DNA of 64,000 bases from Microbotryum silenes-acaulis. Taxonomy: Eukaryota; Basidiomycota; Microbotryomycetes; Microbotryales; Microbotryaceae. Shown here in pieces: positions 51,095 to 63,520 of the stretch. The notes beneath the pieces are model-generated. The model ran no database searches. It had not been told where the DNA came from and saw only the letters and a program-made list of their open reading frames with translations. The translations under genes were made by a program, and so were the position numbers. Location of the stretch: positions 558,001 through 622,000 of the forward strand of contig QPFY01000014.1 in assembly GCA_003665825.1 (NCBI GenBank). The letters are read 5' to 3'. Within the stretch, counting starts at the first letter, position 1, and the number at the start of each line of letters is the position of its first letter.

Positions 51095-53255
51095 TCAAGC
51101 AACGGTGATAAAGGGGCACTGCTGGTATTGCTGCGGTCGCGGCGACGAAGTCGTCAAGGGGTTCGCCGAACGATGCACGGTCGGGTGGTGATGGGACGAC
51201 TCGAACGCCAAGGACTGGCCCAAATTTGCTGCAAACTCCTGCTGCAACGAGGATCGCGAGGTGTGGTACGACGCGTTGCTGAGGAAAGAGCTCTTCGTCG
51301 ACGGCAATGTCGGGGTGGCATGGGCCGTCTCGGAGGCGAGCGAAAGGTGCTCGGGCATGTCGAACCTCGCTCGAGAGCTGAATTTGGCCGTGGGCCAGGT
51401 AAAGCCTGTCAGATCAGCATGGCTGCCCGATGGCGCTAGAGTGGGTTCACATGTCGCGGGCTGGCTGCAGGCCGACCGCCAGTCCTCACTGACGTCGGAC
51501 TCCGAGTCGAGTCCGTCGTCCGAAGAGAGCGTCGGGGCCGAGGAGCTTTCCGATTGAGACCCGTGCCTGCCCGAGAACGCATAGACGAGCGGTGGTAAGG
51601 CGTGGTAGAGCGTCATGATCGCTTCGGCGCCGTAGGTCGGCTCCTGGGATACCACCGAGGCCTTTCGCGATGGCACGGGCGGTCGGCAAAAAATGTCTGA
51701 GGCTGCCGCGACTGAACTTCGTTTGCGCGAAGGGAAGGGCAGTTGAGCGAGTTCTTCGCTAGCTTCCTCGACCTCGCCGCCCATCATCTCGACCCAAACG
51801 TCCAGCAACGAGTCCTCGCCTCCCACGACACCTGTGGGGCGCGTCTTGCTCGCGATTGTCGACTTGCGGCGCGTGTCGTCTGCGCCGAACATGAGGCTGG
51901 CGCGCCGTGGTGCGACTCCAACACCACCCTCGCGTGAAGAGGCGACGCTCCCGGAGCGACCCGACACAAGCGCAAAGGGCCGCGACGAGGACGCCGAGCT
52001 CGCGACGGAGCTGCGTCGATACAGGCCAGAACCATCCTTGAACGGAAGGGCGGGAAACGACGAGTCGGCCGGGGACGATGCGTTCGTCGACGGCGTATCG
52101 TGGCTACTCGACGATAGAACGGCACTGGAGGACGCCCGTGACCCGGAGGAGGCCGACGGCTGACGGAACGAAAAGACTGTCGCCAGAAGAGCCAGGTCAG
52201 CAAGAGCTCAGAGCGGTTGCGGGCAAACCAAACCTGCACCCACAAGATGACGTGCTGTGCTTCTGACTCTCAAAATTCCTCTTTGATTGGGTCCTGTTTC
52301 GGTCGGCCTCGACGTCGTGCATCCCCATCCTCCAAGCTTGCAATCGCGCGTCGGGCGAGTCTTCGTGCGCGTACGCGTCGGGTCCGAGGACAAAGTCCAT
52401 CGCTGGACCCGCGGATGCCGCCCGGGTGATAGGTTTAGCTGCGCTTTCGTGGGCACCGACGGTTTGGTGGTAAGCTTGCGAGTAGATGCTCGACCGCTGC
52501 GGCGTCGAGGTTGAGGTGGCGGTCGGGAAAGGCAGGAGCGGAGGTGAGGAGTTCTTGAGCGAGTGGCGCTGCGACGACGAGCTCGTCGACGAAGCACGCG
52601 TTCGGGGCATCGATTGGGGGTCGGTCGGGAGGCGAGAAGATGCCCAATCCAAACCTAAGCCATAGTTGTCCCGCGACCTGCGTCGGTTTATCGGCGACGG
52701 CGGGGCAGCCGGAACGGCCCTTTGGTCGAGCGCGCCTGTCAGGTTCGCAGACTCGGCATCGTTGATATGGCGACGTGGTGCCGCGGATACTGCGGTGATG
52801 CTCAAGCTCAAGGTCGAGGTCGAATTTGAGATGGAGAACTCGGAGGCATCGTAAATGGGCACGGCTTTGCGCTTGACTTGGACGACCGAGGTCCGTGCTT
52901 GAGTGGAGGTAACTTGAGACGACTCTGCAACGTGCGCCGCAGCTTCGGAGCCCGATGCCGAAACGGGCGACGAGTCGACGCCTTCACGCTTCAGCGGCTT
53001 GACAACGGTAGATGTCCTTTTTGGCAGCTTGACCTCGGGGTTGGACGAAAAAGACAAGATAGGTTGCCCGATCGCGAGTTTCTTGATGGGGGGCCGCGGG
53101 CCGGCCGCGCCGGGGTTCGGCGCCGGTTCCTCGGCGTGGTCGACGTGCAGTGAGCGCTGCTGCGCCAGCGCCGGGTTCAGCAACAGCTGCTTGTGGCGGG
53201 GCACATACGTTTCTCGTTTGGGCGCAGCATTCGCCCTCGGTGAGATGGATGGCAT
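51095..53255 (-). CDS. Hypothetical Ser/Ala-rich protein, at least two exons
   Basis: Two long minus-strand frames in different phase, 53255 down to about 52200 and about 52155 down to 51095, are best joined by one intron. An acceptor TCCGTCAG lies just above 52160, after which the second frame runs PSASSGSRASSSAVLSS to the stop at 51095. The donor is unresolved (about 52220-52320). The N-terminal part has ETYVPRHKQLLLNPALAQQ and LDWASSRLPTDPQSMPRTRA. A later island reads SLLDVWVEMMGGEVEEASEE, and EAIMTLYHALPPLVYAFSG looks like a helical motif. Otherwise it is disordered and Ser-rich. No domain or function is recognised. Start ATG 53255 is the first in frame. Confidence 0.6.
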
Positions 53256-55558
53256 CGTTGATGTTGTCTTCTACCCTCCTCAAGTCGCGGTGTGTGCCTA
53301 TGCGAGTGGCGCCGAGCAAGTTGATTAGCCACGCCGCCGTCTTGCGAAAGAAGCACGCCGAAACTTCGGAAGTCGTCAACTCACCTGAGGGGGATTTGGG
53401 CTGTGGCGGACCCAGTGTCGTTCGATAAGTAGATCACGATCTTCTTAAAGTAAGAGGACACGCTGGTCGTGTCGAGGAATGGGCGGAAGGGGATGGTATC
53501 AGAACAAAGGGTTCGTGATGGTAGGCCCCGACACAAGCTCCAGGGACGTCGGTCTGCAATCCGCCGCCGACACTGTGCGGCGCCAGGCACGCGCGCGGAA
53601 GAGGGCTATAATGGTAAACTCGAGTGCCATTGGTCCAACCGTGCACACCCATAAGCGATCGATGGCCGCGAGACGGGCGCGCGAGCCGCACTACTGGCGC
53701 AGCCGCAGCGCGAGGGGGATCCCGGAACGCGGGCGGCCCCCAACTTTATTTATCCGCTTTGGGGTTGGGCGCTTTCTTGCTCTCCCTCTAGACCCAAAGA
53801 CTTGAGCTTGATGCATCATGTTGAAATCTTCCATCATCGACATCCAAGAACTGGGTACTGGCTGCCTAATTTCTCGCTCAACGCTTGCATGAATGGCAAT
53901 TGCTTTCCGTACATCGGACCCTCCGGAATCGAAGAAAGTGGGGTTGTGGCTTGTGAGCACGATTGAAGCACGTTGCCAGCATAATGAAGTGGGCTCGCAA
54001 GCCTTCACCGATCCCTCCACGCTGAGCAACTCGCCGCCTGGCGGACGTCCGTGGTGACACGATGAACGGAGACACAACGGGCATAAGCATCATCGGTTCC
54101 CAGGTATCTCGCCCGGAACGACACACGTGACTCATGTTTTTACGCAAAAGATCACTTGTATGTAGCCTCGATGAAGAGGAACCCGTCGACTTTTGCGCAG
54201 AAAACGCTGACGCGCCTGTAAGGGGATGCCTTACAGAACAGCCCTATAAGTAGCGTCTGAGTAGCTAGAACTTCCGAGTTCTAGTTACGACTTGCTTTTA
54301 GCCTAGCGGTCAAGAACGACAGATTGTATTTTATGCACATCAGAGGCGCATACCTTACAGCGCCCGAGCTACACCTCAGGTGCCACCCTCGGAGGTCGAT
54401 CATCAGCTCGATGCCTACTTTCAGCCTACGAAGGAGCACTCTAGTCAATTAAGAAAATCGACTAGACGTCGTTCAATCTCATGCGATGAAACTCAGTTAA
54501 AAACGAGAGCCGATCCAGTCTTACCTACAGGGGGCGTTCCGGAGGGAGTACTAGCTTTAAAAACGTTCCGAGCGTCTCGTCAACCTGCCTGATCCAGCTT
54601 CTCGCAGAGGCTCTTTCCTCCAATGGCGCGGATGGGCTCCACCTTCCGTTTGGCACGAGGCGATCCAGGGAAATGCGTTTCAGAAGCGTAGATCTAGATC
54701 GATACAAACAAAAACTATGCGATTTGCCGTTCAGCAACGTCGTCATTCTGATGAACAGACGTTGGAACTTCACGAGCTCGGCAGCTGAAGGAACCCCTCT
54801 TTGGTCGGAGCGGGAGCTTCCACTCAATGTGCCGGCGGCCTGGGCATATTCGGGTTCCGAGCTTCCGCTACGTAGTCGTGCAGCTATTTAAGAATTCACG
54901 TCTTGTATTCCATCTTCGCTATACCCCTCCTCGGTACAGTTGTATGATGTTCAGGTAACAAAAACAGCCCCGAAAAAAAAATTAAGACTGAAGTGTCCCG
55001 GGCGCGCTTGCTTGAAGCTGTAGGCTTCCCAGCTCAAGTTGAAGTCGAAAGCGTAAAGGCCAGTTTGTTCGCTCTCTTTCTCGGACGTCAAAAAAAAGAC
55101 GGTTCAGGCCCTAGAATTGTATTCGATACGATAAAAAAAAGAGGTGAGGTGAAAGATGATGAAAAGTCGATAGGCGGTGTCGAGCGATCAGCAAAGGTTG
55201 ATCGGGCCCGAGCGCGAGTACATTGTCTCCGCCGGCGATAGTGAGGTTCGTGTGTATGCATAGCACAAACTGACCCGGAACATGACGGTGAGCAGGTGAG
55301 GAGACAGGACCCGAACATGCGGTAAAGGAGAGGTGGTTCTATTTAGCAAGATTGAGGATGAGGACGACAAAAGTGTAATTCTTTGTAAATGTGAGAATGT
55401 GCAGAACATGCAAAAACGAGGGCGTGAGGACAAGATTACTAATACGGGTAGTATATGGGATGAAATTGAAAGAGTCGTGCGAGGTACAATAATTGCGAGG
55501 AAGTCGAGATGCCGCGGCGAGCATGAGGGAAAGAAAGAGCGAACAGGACTCGGGCGTG
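53256..55558. other. 2.3 kb gene-free region
   Basis: Only short open frames. It includes the MITE-like element at 54216-54360, an 8-bp-stem hairpin CTAGAACT-TCCG-AGTTCTAG (about 54266-54285) and AT-rich poly-A runs at 54955-55150. No RNA gene is recognised. Confidence 0.5.
54216..54360. mobile_element. Third MITE-like element (CTGTAAGG ends), about 145 bp
   Basis: Left end CTGTAAGG-GGATG-CCTTACAG (54216-54236) is itself a palindrome. The right end CCTTACAG at 54353-54360 is the inverted repeat of the left end. Flanks share CGC/GCGC. The terminal word GTAAGG is shared with the elements at 10432 and 11158, but the interior is different and AT-richer. Membership of the same family is tentative. 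Confidence 0.45.
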
Positions 55559-56823
55559 TCACAGCTCCATGCCGGCGGCGTCTTCTTCTCCAGCCGAATA
55601 GTTCTCGTCGTCGTCGTCATCCTACGAGAATAGACCAAAGCCACCCGCGGTCAGCACCTCCTGCGATCCCTTGCTGCTTGGAACGAAATTCTCAAACTGA
55701 CTTCTTCCTCGCTCGACTCATCGTCATCGTCGCCATCGTCTTCCAACGCCTCCCGTGTTGCGAATCTCGACACATAGTCTGACCAAGCGATTGATGAGCG
55801 AAAGTCAGCGAAAGTCAGCGACGAGTCGCTTTGCGGTTCGTGGGCATCGACCCCGAGACGGGACGTACCCTTGACCTTGCCATCGTAGCTCTTTGAATCC
55901 CTCATCAACAACGCTGCGGCCTCTCCGTTCAGCGGATCCGACGCGTTTGGATATCGAAGCAGTTGGGGCAAGAAGACCTCAAAGATGTTGATCATGTCGA
56001 ACATGGGGGACCAGGTCTGGTTGATGACGTCGAGGCAGACCGAGCCCGATACTTCGTCGATGTTGGCTGGAATGAGAGGCGTGTTGTTGAGATCTGGTTC
56101 GGGGCATATCTCGCTTCACCATGCTCACTCACGATGGAATATTTTGTTGACAAAGCCGATCGAGGGACTCTTGTACGGGTAGCCATCGGGCAGCTCGACG
56201 TGGATCTTCCATACGCCACCTTCAAAAGGGGCTGCCAGGGAGCGCACAGTCGGAGCGGGTCAGGTCAAGAATAGATCAGTTCTTAAATTTTGCATTCGAT
56301 GCATTCCGCGCAGGACAGGCCATCGCATGCTCCCGCTGGAATCGGCCTGCCCGACGCCAAGGCCGCCTGTCCCCCCCCCCACTTTGGGCGGTGACGCCCC
56401 CACGCGAGCCCCCACTGCGGGCGAGCGAGTTGACGACTCACTCTCTTTGGGACCGTTGAACCGGACGTAGAACTCTTGCATGTTGTCATTGACGAGTGTG
56501 ACCTCGTAATCGGACATGAGCCTGCGGTTTGTGCGGCGGTTCACGGGTAGACGATCGGCCGTGGCACGTACAGCCGGAATGGAATGGGACCGTATCGAGT
56601 CACGAGATCGGAAGCGACGGTAGGGGAGCAGCAAGTTCGTCGTCAGCTTCCGTTTGAAGATTAGTGAGAGCGCAAGTACGGACAGTTTCATGACATCGGT
56701 CTCGATCCTTCGCTTGGGGGAGCTGTAGGTGCGACGTGATGGGGACGAACGACCTCATCAGCCGAGTGAGCGAGCTCGGTCCGATAGCCACCCGGACTGG
56801 AGATAGGGTGGTACGAACCTCAT
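55559..56823 (-). CDS. UBC8: Ubiquitin-conjugating enzyme E2, UBC8/UBE2H type
   Basis: E2 enzyme; in yeast Ubc8 works with the GID/CTLH ligase on gluconeogenic enzymes. Exons (transcript order) 56823-56819, 56722-56684, 56521-56442, 56231-56133, 56066-55869, 55778-55702 and 55621-55559 give 186 residues (human UBE2H 183). Start [20 protein letters not shown] is built from a 5-nt first exon plus exon 2. The UBC fold is clear: [40 protein letters not shown] and the catalytic Cys in [17 protein letters not shown]. It continues with [35 protein letters not shown] and the acidic UBE2H-type tail ending GMEL. Divergent from the transporter gene. Confidence 0.94.
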
Positions 56824-57672
56824 CGCGAGAGTCGGCCTAGGGTCTAGTTAGGAGGTGAGCTGATAGGGATCGATCGACGGTGGGCGGGGGAATGACGTGG
56901 TCCGGTGGTGGCCGAGAAGGAGCAAAGCAGGCCAGAGCAGACCGACGTCGTCCGATCGACAGTCCAGGCGCGCGGCATCGCTAATAGGCGTCGCTCACTG
57001 CCTCGCCGCTCGGACCTCAAATCAATGAAATCATGAACGCGTTCCTTCTCTCGCAGTTGCATCTTCCGAATCACAATCACAGAGGTGTAAAGCATACCTT
57101 TGAGCTCAAGCCTTGACCCTCGAGCTGCCACCGCGATGCCACCGCGATGCCGAGCAGAGTCCGACCGAATTCTAGAATCTCGGCCGAGTTGCAGTTCGTC
57201 CTCGGGCAGCAGCTGCAGCTGCAGGCAAGCTCGGCTCGGCCCGACGGCACAAGCGGGTCAGCTGAGGCAGGCTTTTTGGGGAAAAGCTGAGCTGGCTCAC
57301 TTTGTGATGCTCGTGAGCGATCAAATACTGCTTTGACACATATGAAAAGAGATCACCTGGCGAGCATCCTAGTCTTATCTTTCACCAGATTTGCTGCTCA
57401 TTGACATCACGGTATCATCGATCCGGTTGATCCGCGGCATGCCGCCGAGCTTGACTTCAGCCGGCCGACGAGAAAGGCATGCAGAGCCACAGGCCACTCC
57501 GTCGCACTGCGCCTCGCTCCACGTGCAGAGAATGCCTTCGCTCCGTTCAAACTCGTTCTACCCTCTCTCTCTCTCTTGTGTTTATTTGGCTTCCTACCCC
57601 GAGTGAAGACCAAGGAACGAGTCGATCCATCTGCCATCGTCTTGGCCTGACCCCCGTCTCACCCCGCAAGTG
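56824..57672. other. UBC8-transporter divergent intergenic region
   Basis: The 849 bp hold two promoters and leaders. 57555-57580 is a CT-rich stretch close to the transporter start. No other feature is seen. Confidence 0.45.
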
Positions 57673-60393
57673 ATGTCGTCGCCGCGCAACATTTCGTCCT
57701 CCTCGTCCGGCGGCGGCGCCAGTGGTGGTGGAGGTGCCGCTCTTCCATCAGCCGCCGGCGCCGATCGCGAGTCGTCGACGTCCTCGGCCCAAGTCTCGCC
57801 TTCGCTGCACCCGACCACAGCGCACATCAACACCTTGTACGGCTCCCCCGGTGGGGTCCCGCAGATCCCTTCCCGCAGCGAGCTCAACAGCCAGCACAAC
57901 TCGCCCCGCGTCTCGTCGCCCTTTCTGAATCCTCGATCGGCAGCTGGTCCAGCAGCTTCCCCAGCGGGCGGAGGCGCCGTCTCCCCTGCGCTCTCGGCTT
58001 CCCATGCTCCGGGCACTTCACCCTTGCCACCAGCTTCGATCGCGTCGTCAATCACGACCTCTTCGAACCCCAACTTGACCGAGGCGCAAAAGGCCGAGAT
58101 CGTGCGGCGTCATTTACTCAACGCGCACGACCAGAATCGCGTCGAGCACCGACCGACGATCCACCCTCGCGCCTCGTCCAACTCGCTCATCGCTTCCTCG
58201 AGCACGAGCATTGCCGAAGGTCCCTCCGTCGACGAGGGAGACTACCCGACCCCTTACCATCTCCAGGGGGGCGATGTCGTCGCGGGGGTGTACAAGTGGG
58301 CCGCGCAACAGGCTGAAGGAGCTGGCGGCGACGATTCGGCCGCCCCTTCTTTGCGGAGGTCCAAGTCGCTCGTCTCGTTGGACCATGCGGCGAGGCAGCA
58401 TGCGGCCGACGACTCCCTGACATTGGAACGTACGCCCACGTCCAACACCGCGGCGGCGGCGGCCGACGACGACGATCCTTCTTCGGCTTCGGCGATGAGG
58501 GTGCGCGAGATTCTCGAGCCGGGCGGATTCCGACGTGATTTCGTCATTCGCAAGATCGCCGAACAACGCGGCGAAGACGTGCAGGTTGCCGCCAGGAGGG
58601 TCTCGCAATCGACGGGTGGATCCCGGAGCTTCATCGACTTCCTCAGTCTGTACGGCCACTTCGGTGGTGAGGACTTGGAGGAGATCGAGGAGGAGGACGA
58701 GGAAGAGGATGAAGAGGACGAGATCGAGTACGATGGGCAGATCCGCGGTGAAGGGATTCCGCCGTTCCGAGGGCAGGCGAGTGGGTCGAGAGGTGTGCCA
58801 CCGAACGAGCGGACACCGTTGGTGCGAAACAAGACCACAAGGCACGGGACGATTTCGGCGGCCAAGCGCCAAGGTCCGTCCCAGGGTGACGCGACCGTGT
58901 CGCAGGCCGTGCTCATGTTGCTCAAGAGTTTCGTCGGCACCGGAGTCCTCTTTTTGGGTAAAGCGTGAGTTGACTTCTTGCCAGTAAATACTTCGGTCGC
59001 GGATGGGATGCTAATCTTGCTCCGAGCCGGCACAGCTTTTACAACGGAGGCATCCTCTTTTCCACCATCGTGCTCTGCTTTATCGCCATGGTCTCGCTCT
59101 ACTCGTTCCTGTTGCTGGTCGAGACACGTCTTGTCGTCAACGCCTCGTTCGGTGACATTGGTGGTATCCTCTACGGCAAATACATGCGCTGGGCCATCCT
59201 CTTTTCGATCGTCCTCTCTCAGGTCAGTTCATGTCGTGGTGTTCCCTCAACTGCAGTTGGCGTGTCCATCACTGACCTGGGTCAGCACGTCTCCATGATA
59301 GGTCGGATTCGTCGCGGCCTACACTATCTTTGTCTCTCAGAACTTGCAAGCCTTTATCATGGCCGTGACCAATTGCCGCCACCTCATCCCGATCCAGTAT
59401 CTCATCCTTGCGCAACTCATCATCTTCTTGCCCCTTGCTATGATCCGCAACATTCAAAAGCTGTCCGGTACGGCTCTGATTGCCGATGCTTTCATCCTCT
59501 TTGGTCTCGTCTACATTTTCTCGAATGAGATCAAGCTCCTCGTCGACAACGGCATCGCCGACGTCGCCCTCTTTAACCGCAAGGACTTCCCGCTCCTGAT
59601 TGGGACCGCCGTCTTTTCTTTCGAAGGCATCGGTCTCGTCATCCCCATCACCGAGAGTATGAAGGACCCGCATCGTTTCCCGGCCGTCTTGACGGGTGTC
59701 ATGATTGGGGTCATGGTCCTCTTTGCCGGTGGTGGATTGCTCGCTTATGCGGCTTATGGCTCAGCGATCCAGGTAAGTCGTTCGTTCAGGTTGTGGCGAG
59801 CTCCCTGTCGATCCACATGTGCTGACATGTTTCTACTAAATTCCTACAGACGGTCGTCTTTGTCAACCTCCCCCAAGACGATAAGTTTGTCAACGCGGCA
59901 CAATTCCTCTACTCAATCGCGATCCTCCTCTCGACGCCCTTACAACTCTTCCCCGCCGTGCGAATCATGGAGAACGGGCTATTCTCCCGTTCGGGCAAAC
60001 ATTCGAACCGAGTCAAATGGACCAAAAACTCGTTCCGCATGGCCGTCGTCGTAGGATGTTCAGCAGTCGCCTGGGCCGGCGCGAAAGACCTCGACAAGTT
60101 CGTCTCCCTCGTCGGGTCGCTCGCGTGTGTGCCGTTGTGCTTTTGCTACCCTGCGATGCTGCATTGGAAGGCGTGCGCCCATACGAGGAAGCAGAAGGTC
60201 ATTGATGCGTTGTTGTTCATCTTTGGCTTGTTCGCGACGTGCTACACGACGTCTCAAACGGTGCGTACGCGAGGTTGTACGATCCTTCTTGACGGGCTGA
60301 GTGCTGATGCGATGCTGCTCCTCGTCGATACAGATCTCGATGCTCATCAGCGGCGGCGAGAGCGCGCCCCCTAAGTTCGGTAAATGCCAATAG
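57673..60393 (+). CDS. Vacuolar amino-acid transporter, AAAP family (AVT3/AVT4 type)
   Basis: Exports neutral amino acids from the vacuole in yeast homologues. Exons 57673-58964, 59036-59222, 59302-59772, 59850-60260 and 60334-60393 give 806 residues in phase. About 410 N-terminal residues are disordered (Ser/Gly/Ala-rich), with TEAQKAEIVRRHLLNAHDQN, DYPTPYHLQGGDVVAGVYKW and EILEPGGFRRDFVIRK islands and an acidic EEEDEEEDEEDEIEYD run. This long cytosolic extension is typical of fungal Avt3/Avt4. The transporter core starts with AVLMLLKSFVGTGVLFLGKA-FYNGG, followed by about 10 membrane helices including VGFVAAYTIFVSQNLQAFIM, IGTAVFSFEGIGLVIPI and LVGSLACVPLCFCYPAMLHW. It ends SAPPKFGKCQ. Confidence 0.92.
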
Positions 60394-60917
60394 ATCCGTC
60401 CGCCCCTGTATAGCAACTTTTTTCTCTTTTCGCCCCGTCTGTTGCCGTCGAGGGCCCTTGTTTCCTTTCATGTTTTTTGAAGTGTGTGCCCCGGTTTTGT
60501 TTGGTATGGGCCTTTCGTTTGTTCTTCGTAGATACTTTGTTTACCCAAACACACGAGTCGTAAAATACTACTCGGGGTATCGTGAGAGCTGGCCTTGGGC
60601 ACACACACACACACACACACACAAACAGCTTTGACATTGAGTACAAAGTCGTGTTGCAGGGTTTACTACTACTGCTACGATTGTGACTACTGCCAAGCTG
60701 CTATGAATTCCTTTTATGCACTTCAATTAGCTAAGAAAAGTGGAACTGCGCACAGAATATTTTGCCCTCTTTTGGTGCTGTAGACTGTGCCGATCCTAAC
60801 TTCGTTGTGGTGTATACATTTTTTTCCCTTTCTTCTTTATGTTCTGTTCGAGAGCGCTGGGGGGTTCCGGTAGTGATTTCGTGTAGATCGGTACGAGATG
60901 GGTATCGTGTCCCCGGG
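60394..60917. other. Convergent intergenic region with (AC)n
   Basis: Holds the 3' ends of the transporter and of the 60918-63520 gene. T-rich at 60410-60530. No gene is seen. Confidence 0.5.
60600..60622. repeat. (CA)n microsatellite
   Basis: Uninterrupted run of about 11 CA/AC dinucleotides. Confidence 0.95.
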
Positions 60918-63520
60918 TCACACGGCGATTCCTACCGCTTGATGATGAAGTGGTGACGTTGGAAAAGGGATCGAGGAAGTGTTCGACGCCTCGAGACGCT
61001 CTTTGGACGTTCGATGCGAGAGCGCACTCAAGGGCGGGGACGGGGTTGGAAAGTACGAGATGCCTCGAGTCGGAGTTGAGGACATCAGGTTCGGGGTTGG
61101 AGTAGGGGTCGTTTTGGGGGTCGAGGACGACGAGCTGACGTTCGAGGACGACGAGGTCGATAAAGGGTTGGGCACGGTCGACTCGGAGGCGAGGTCCAAA
61201 GGACTTGGATGCGGTGATAAGATAGGGGTCGAACCGTCTGACGAGGCGTCGTCGGGGTTAATGATCTGTATGCTCAAGCCAAATTATGTTCAGTTCTCTA
61301 TCACAGAGGTCGCTCTCTGACCGTTTGATCGCCTCACCTGAAGAGTGGTGCCCGATTTCCTACCGTTCGATCCGGTTTCAAAGCCATCGTTTTCTCCACC
61401 ACTGCCCGCCGCGAACTCAGTGTCGATCGACCATGCCTTGGCGACATAGACACTCTCGACGATTGGTGTAGGCTCCCCATCCCCGAGACCAAAGATGGAG
61501 CGTTCTAACGAGTTAGATGATATGGACCCATCACTGTCACTGGTGACTAAACGACGTGCAGATCCGATCCGAGCGCACAAGAGAGGCAATTGAGGATGTC
61601 CAGCGGGTAGAGGACCGCGAGAGCCGTTGCTGCCCGTCGACTGCGTTCTGCGACGAGTGGCACGATATTGGGTGCGCTTCATCTTGTAGAGTGAGCTCGG
61701 CGATTTGGGTGGGTCAAAGCTTTGGTTCGAATCAGTGAACGTCGACGAGATGGAGGTGGGCGAAGGTAGGCTCGGCGCGTCGGCAAAGGACACGGTCACG
61801 CTTCGGTGACGACTCCACGATGGCGAGGAGCAATCGGTCGATTCCGCCGGCAAGGGAAGGGATAAAAGGGGGCGGAGCTGTGTTGCAGAGCTCAAAGATT
61901 GATGACGCGAAACACAAGTTCGAGAAAAAGGTGGAGTATGCGAGCGTCTTGGAAGTGTGGCAGAGGAGGCACCGTCCGAAGCGTGGCAAGGTGGGAACTC
62001 GGTCGCGATCGGCGCAAAGTACCGTGCGACCGGGGCGCGATAGTACCGAGAATAGTCGTCCGAATGTCGCCGAAGGGGCTCTCCCTCCGTTCTCTGATTC
62101 ATCAGCACACTAATTCCATGATTACCCGTTGATAAAGCTCCAAAGTCATCAAAGTAGTCCCTCGACTCGAGCGACTCGTCGCACAACGTCGGCGACGAGG
62201 CTTGGGTTGATAAAGTCGACGGTGGCGACGAGCAGCGACTCGCCGGCAGCCTCTGAGTTTCGGTCAATGCGTCCAGTTGACGGGTTTTCAAAGCAAGCTC
62301 TTTTGTTTGTTGTACTTTGCCATCGTCTTGGTCCGAGCTACTGGCGTTGTCGGAGCTATTGTCGTCACCGACGCCAAACACCTTTTTGCGCCGCTTCGTC
62401 CTCATCTTGAGCGTGCTCTTTGACGACAACGTGCGCGGTCTCAAGCTCATCGTCGGTTTAGAGATGGCGTCAAACAAAAACTCGGACCCCATGATTTGCC
62501 CTCGAAGCGCCGAGGTCGTGGGTCCCGCGATCGAAGGGGAGGGTGGGGGTGGAGGTGGAGGCCTTGCTAACGGCCGTCCCGTCTTCCAACTCGAGGCGCT
62601 AAAGTGGAGTGACCAACGACGCAGTGACTTGTTTGATGCTTCCAAGGATGTCGATGGGTTTTTTGATACTTCGACCGTAGCTAGACTCGATTCTTCGACT
62701 GCGTAAATGGGTGTGCGAACGCTCGAGCTCGGTGAAGGTTTTTGGTCGTCCGAAGGCGACTCGGCGATCGACGACCACGCGCGTAGAGACGATGGGCGTG
62801 AGACGGCAGGGGACGATGATGCACTGCAGTCGGTTTTTTTGCTAGATGAGGGACGGCCCAACCTCGATATGGTAAGACCGTTACGGCTACTGATCACGTC
62901 AGCTCGAGTGTTCGGTGTTTCAGGGTTTATTTGCAACCCCTGCAGGGGCACAGGGGCGCCGCAAAATATGTCAGACTCGAACAAGATTGTAAGACAGCTT
63001 CAACCACATTGTCACTCACATGAAAGGGATTGTGTTCGCTTGACAGCATGTTCCAATCGCCCTGCCCATTTTCGTCGGCTTTGTCACCACTGCCGCAGGC
63101 TGTGACGCTCTCGGAGTGCCGCGGCTGACGCCAATCGGGATCATCGTCGTCGTCTCCGCCCAACGTCCGAATTGTCGGCGTCGCATCGCAGTCACCGCTG
63201 CTGTCACGGGCTGCAGTCCGAATCGGCGTATGGACAAATGAGTCGGCCTCACTGTCTCGGGCGTCCCGCTTGGGTCGAATATAAAGTGTGATCGAGCTCG
63301 CACGACGGACTGGCAGGCGGAGACTCGGGCCAGAACTAGACGGTGCAGGTGCGAGTCCGACTCGTGCGACAGTGACCGGAGTTGAACTTGTGCGCGCCGG
63401 CAGCGACGATGGCGGCGTAGTCGCACGATGTCCTCGATCACTTTCGCCAGCGCGTGTTGGCGCATTCGTCTTCGGCGTGGGATGGAGCAAGTTGTACCAT
63501 AGATCGATCCACTTGACCAT
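60918..63520 (-). CDS. Hypothetical Ser/Arg/Pro-rich protein, 816 residues
   Basis: Exons (transcript order) 63520-63020, 62939-61338 and 61265-60918 keep frame across both introns. Start MVKWIDLWYNLLHPTPKTN at ATG 63520; the longer frame begins with GTG. The N-terminal hydrophobic-aromatic helix is the most conserved-looking part. The remainder is low-complexity: GGDDDDDPDWRQPRHSESVT, LGRPSSSKKTDCSASSS, a poly-Pro run and many Ser/Thr-Pro sites. Short ordered islands are RRWSLHFSASSWKTGR, MGSEFLFDAISKP, ESVYVAKAWSIDTEF and the C-terminal SPLHHQAVGIAV. No domain is recognised. An upstream exon beyond 63520 cannot be excluded. Confidence 0.65.

Noticed and set aside
58114..58872. 252-codon and overlapping 259-codon minus-strand frames
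   Set aside because: Antisense shadows of the transporter's first exon. No domain.
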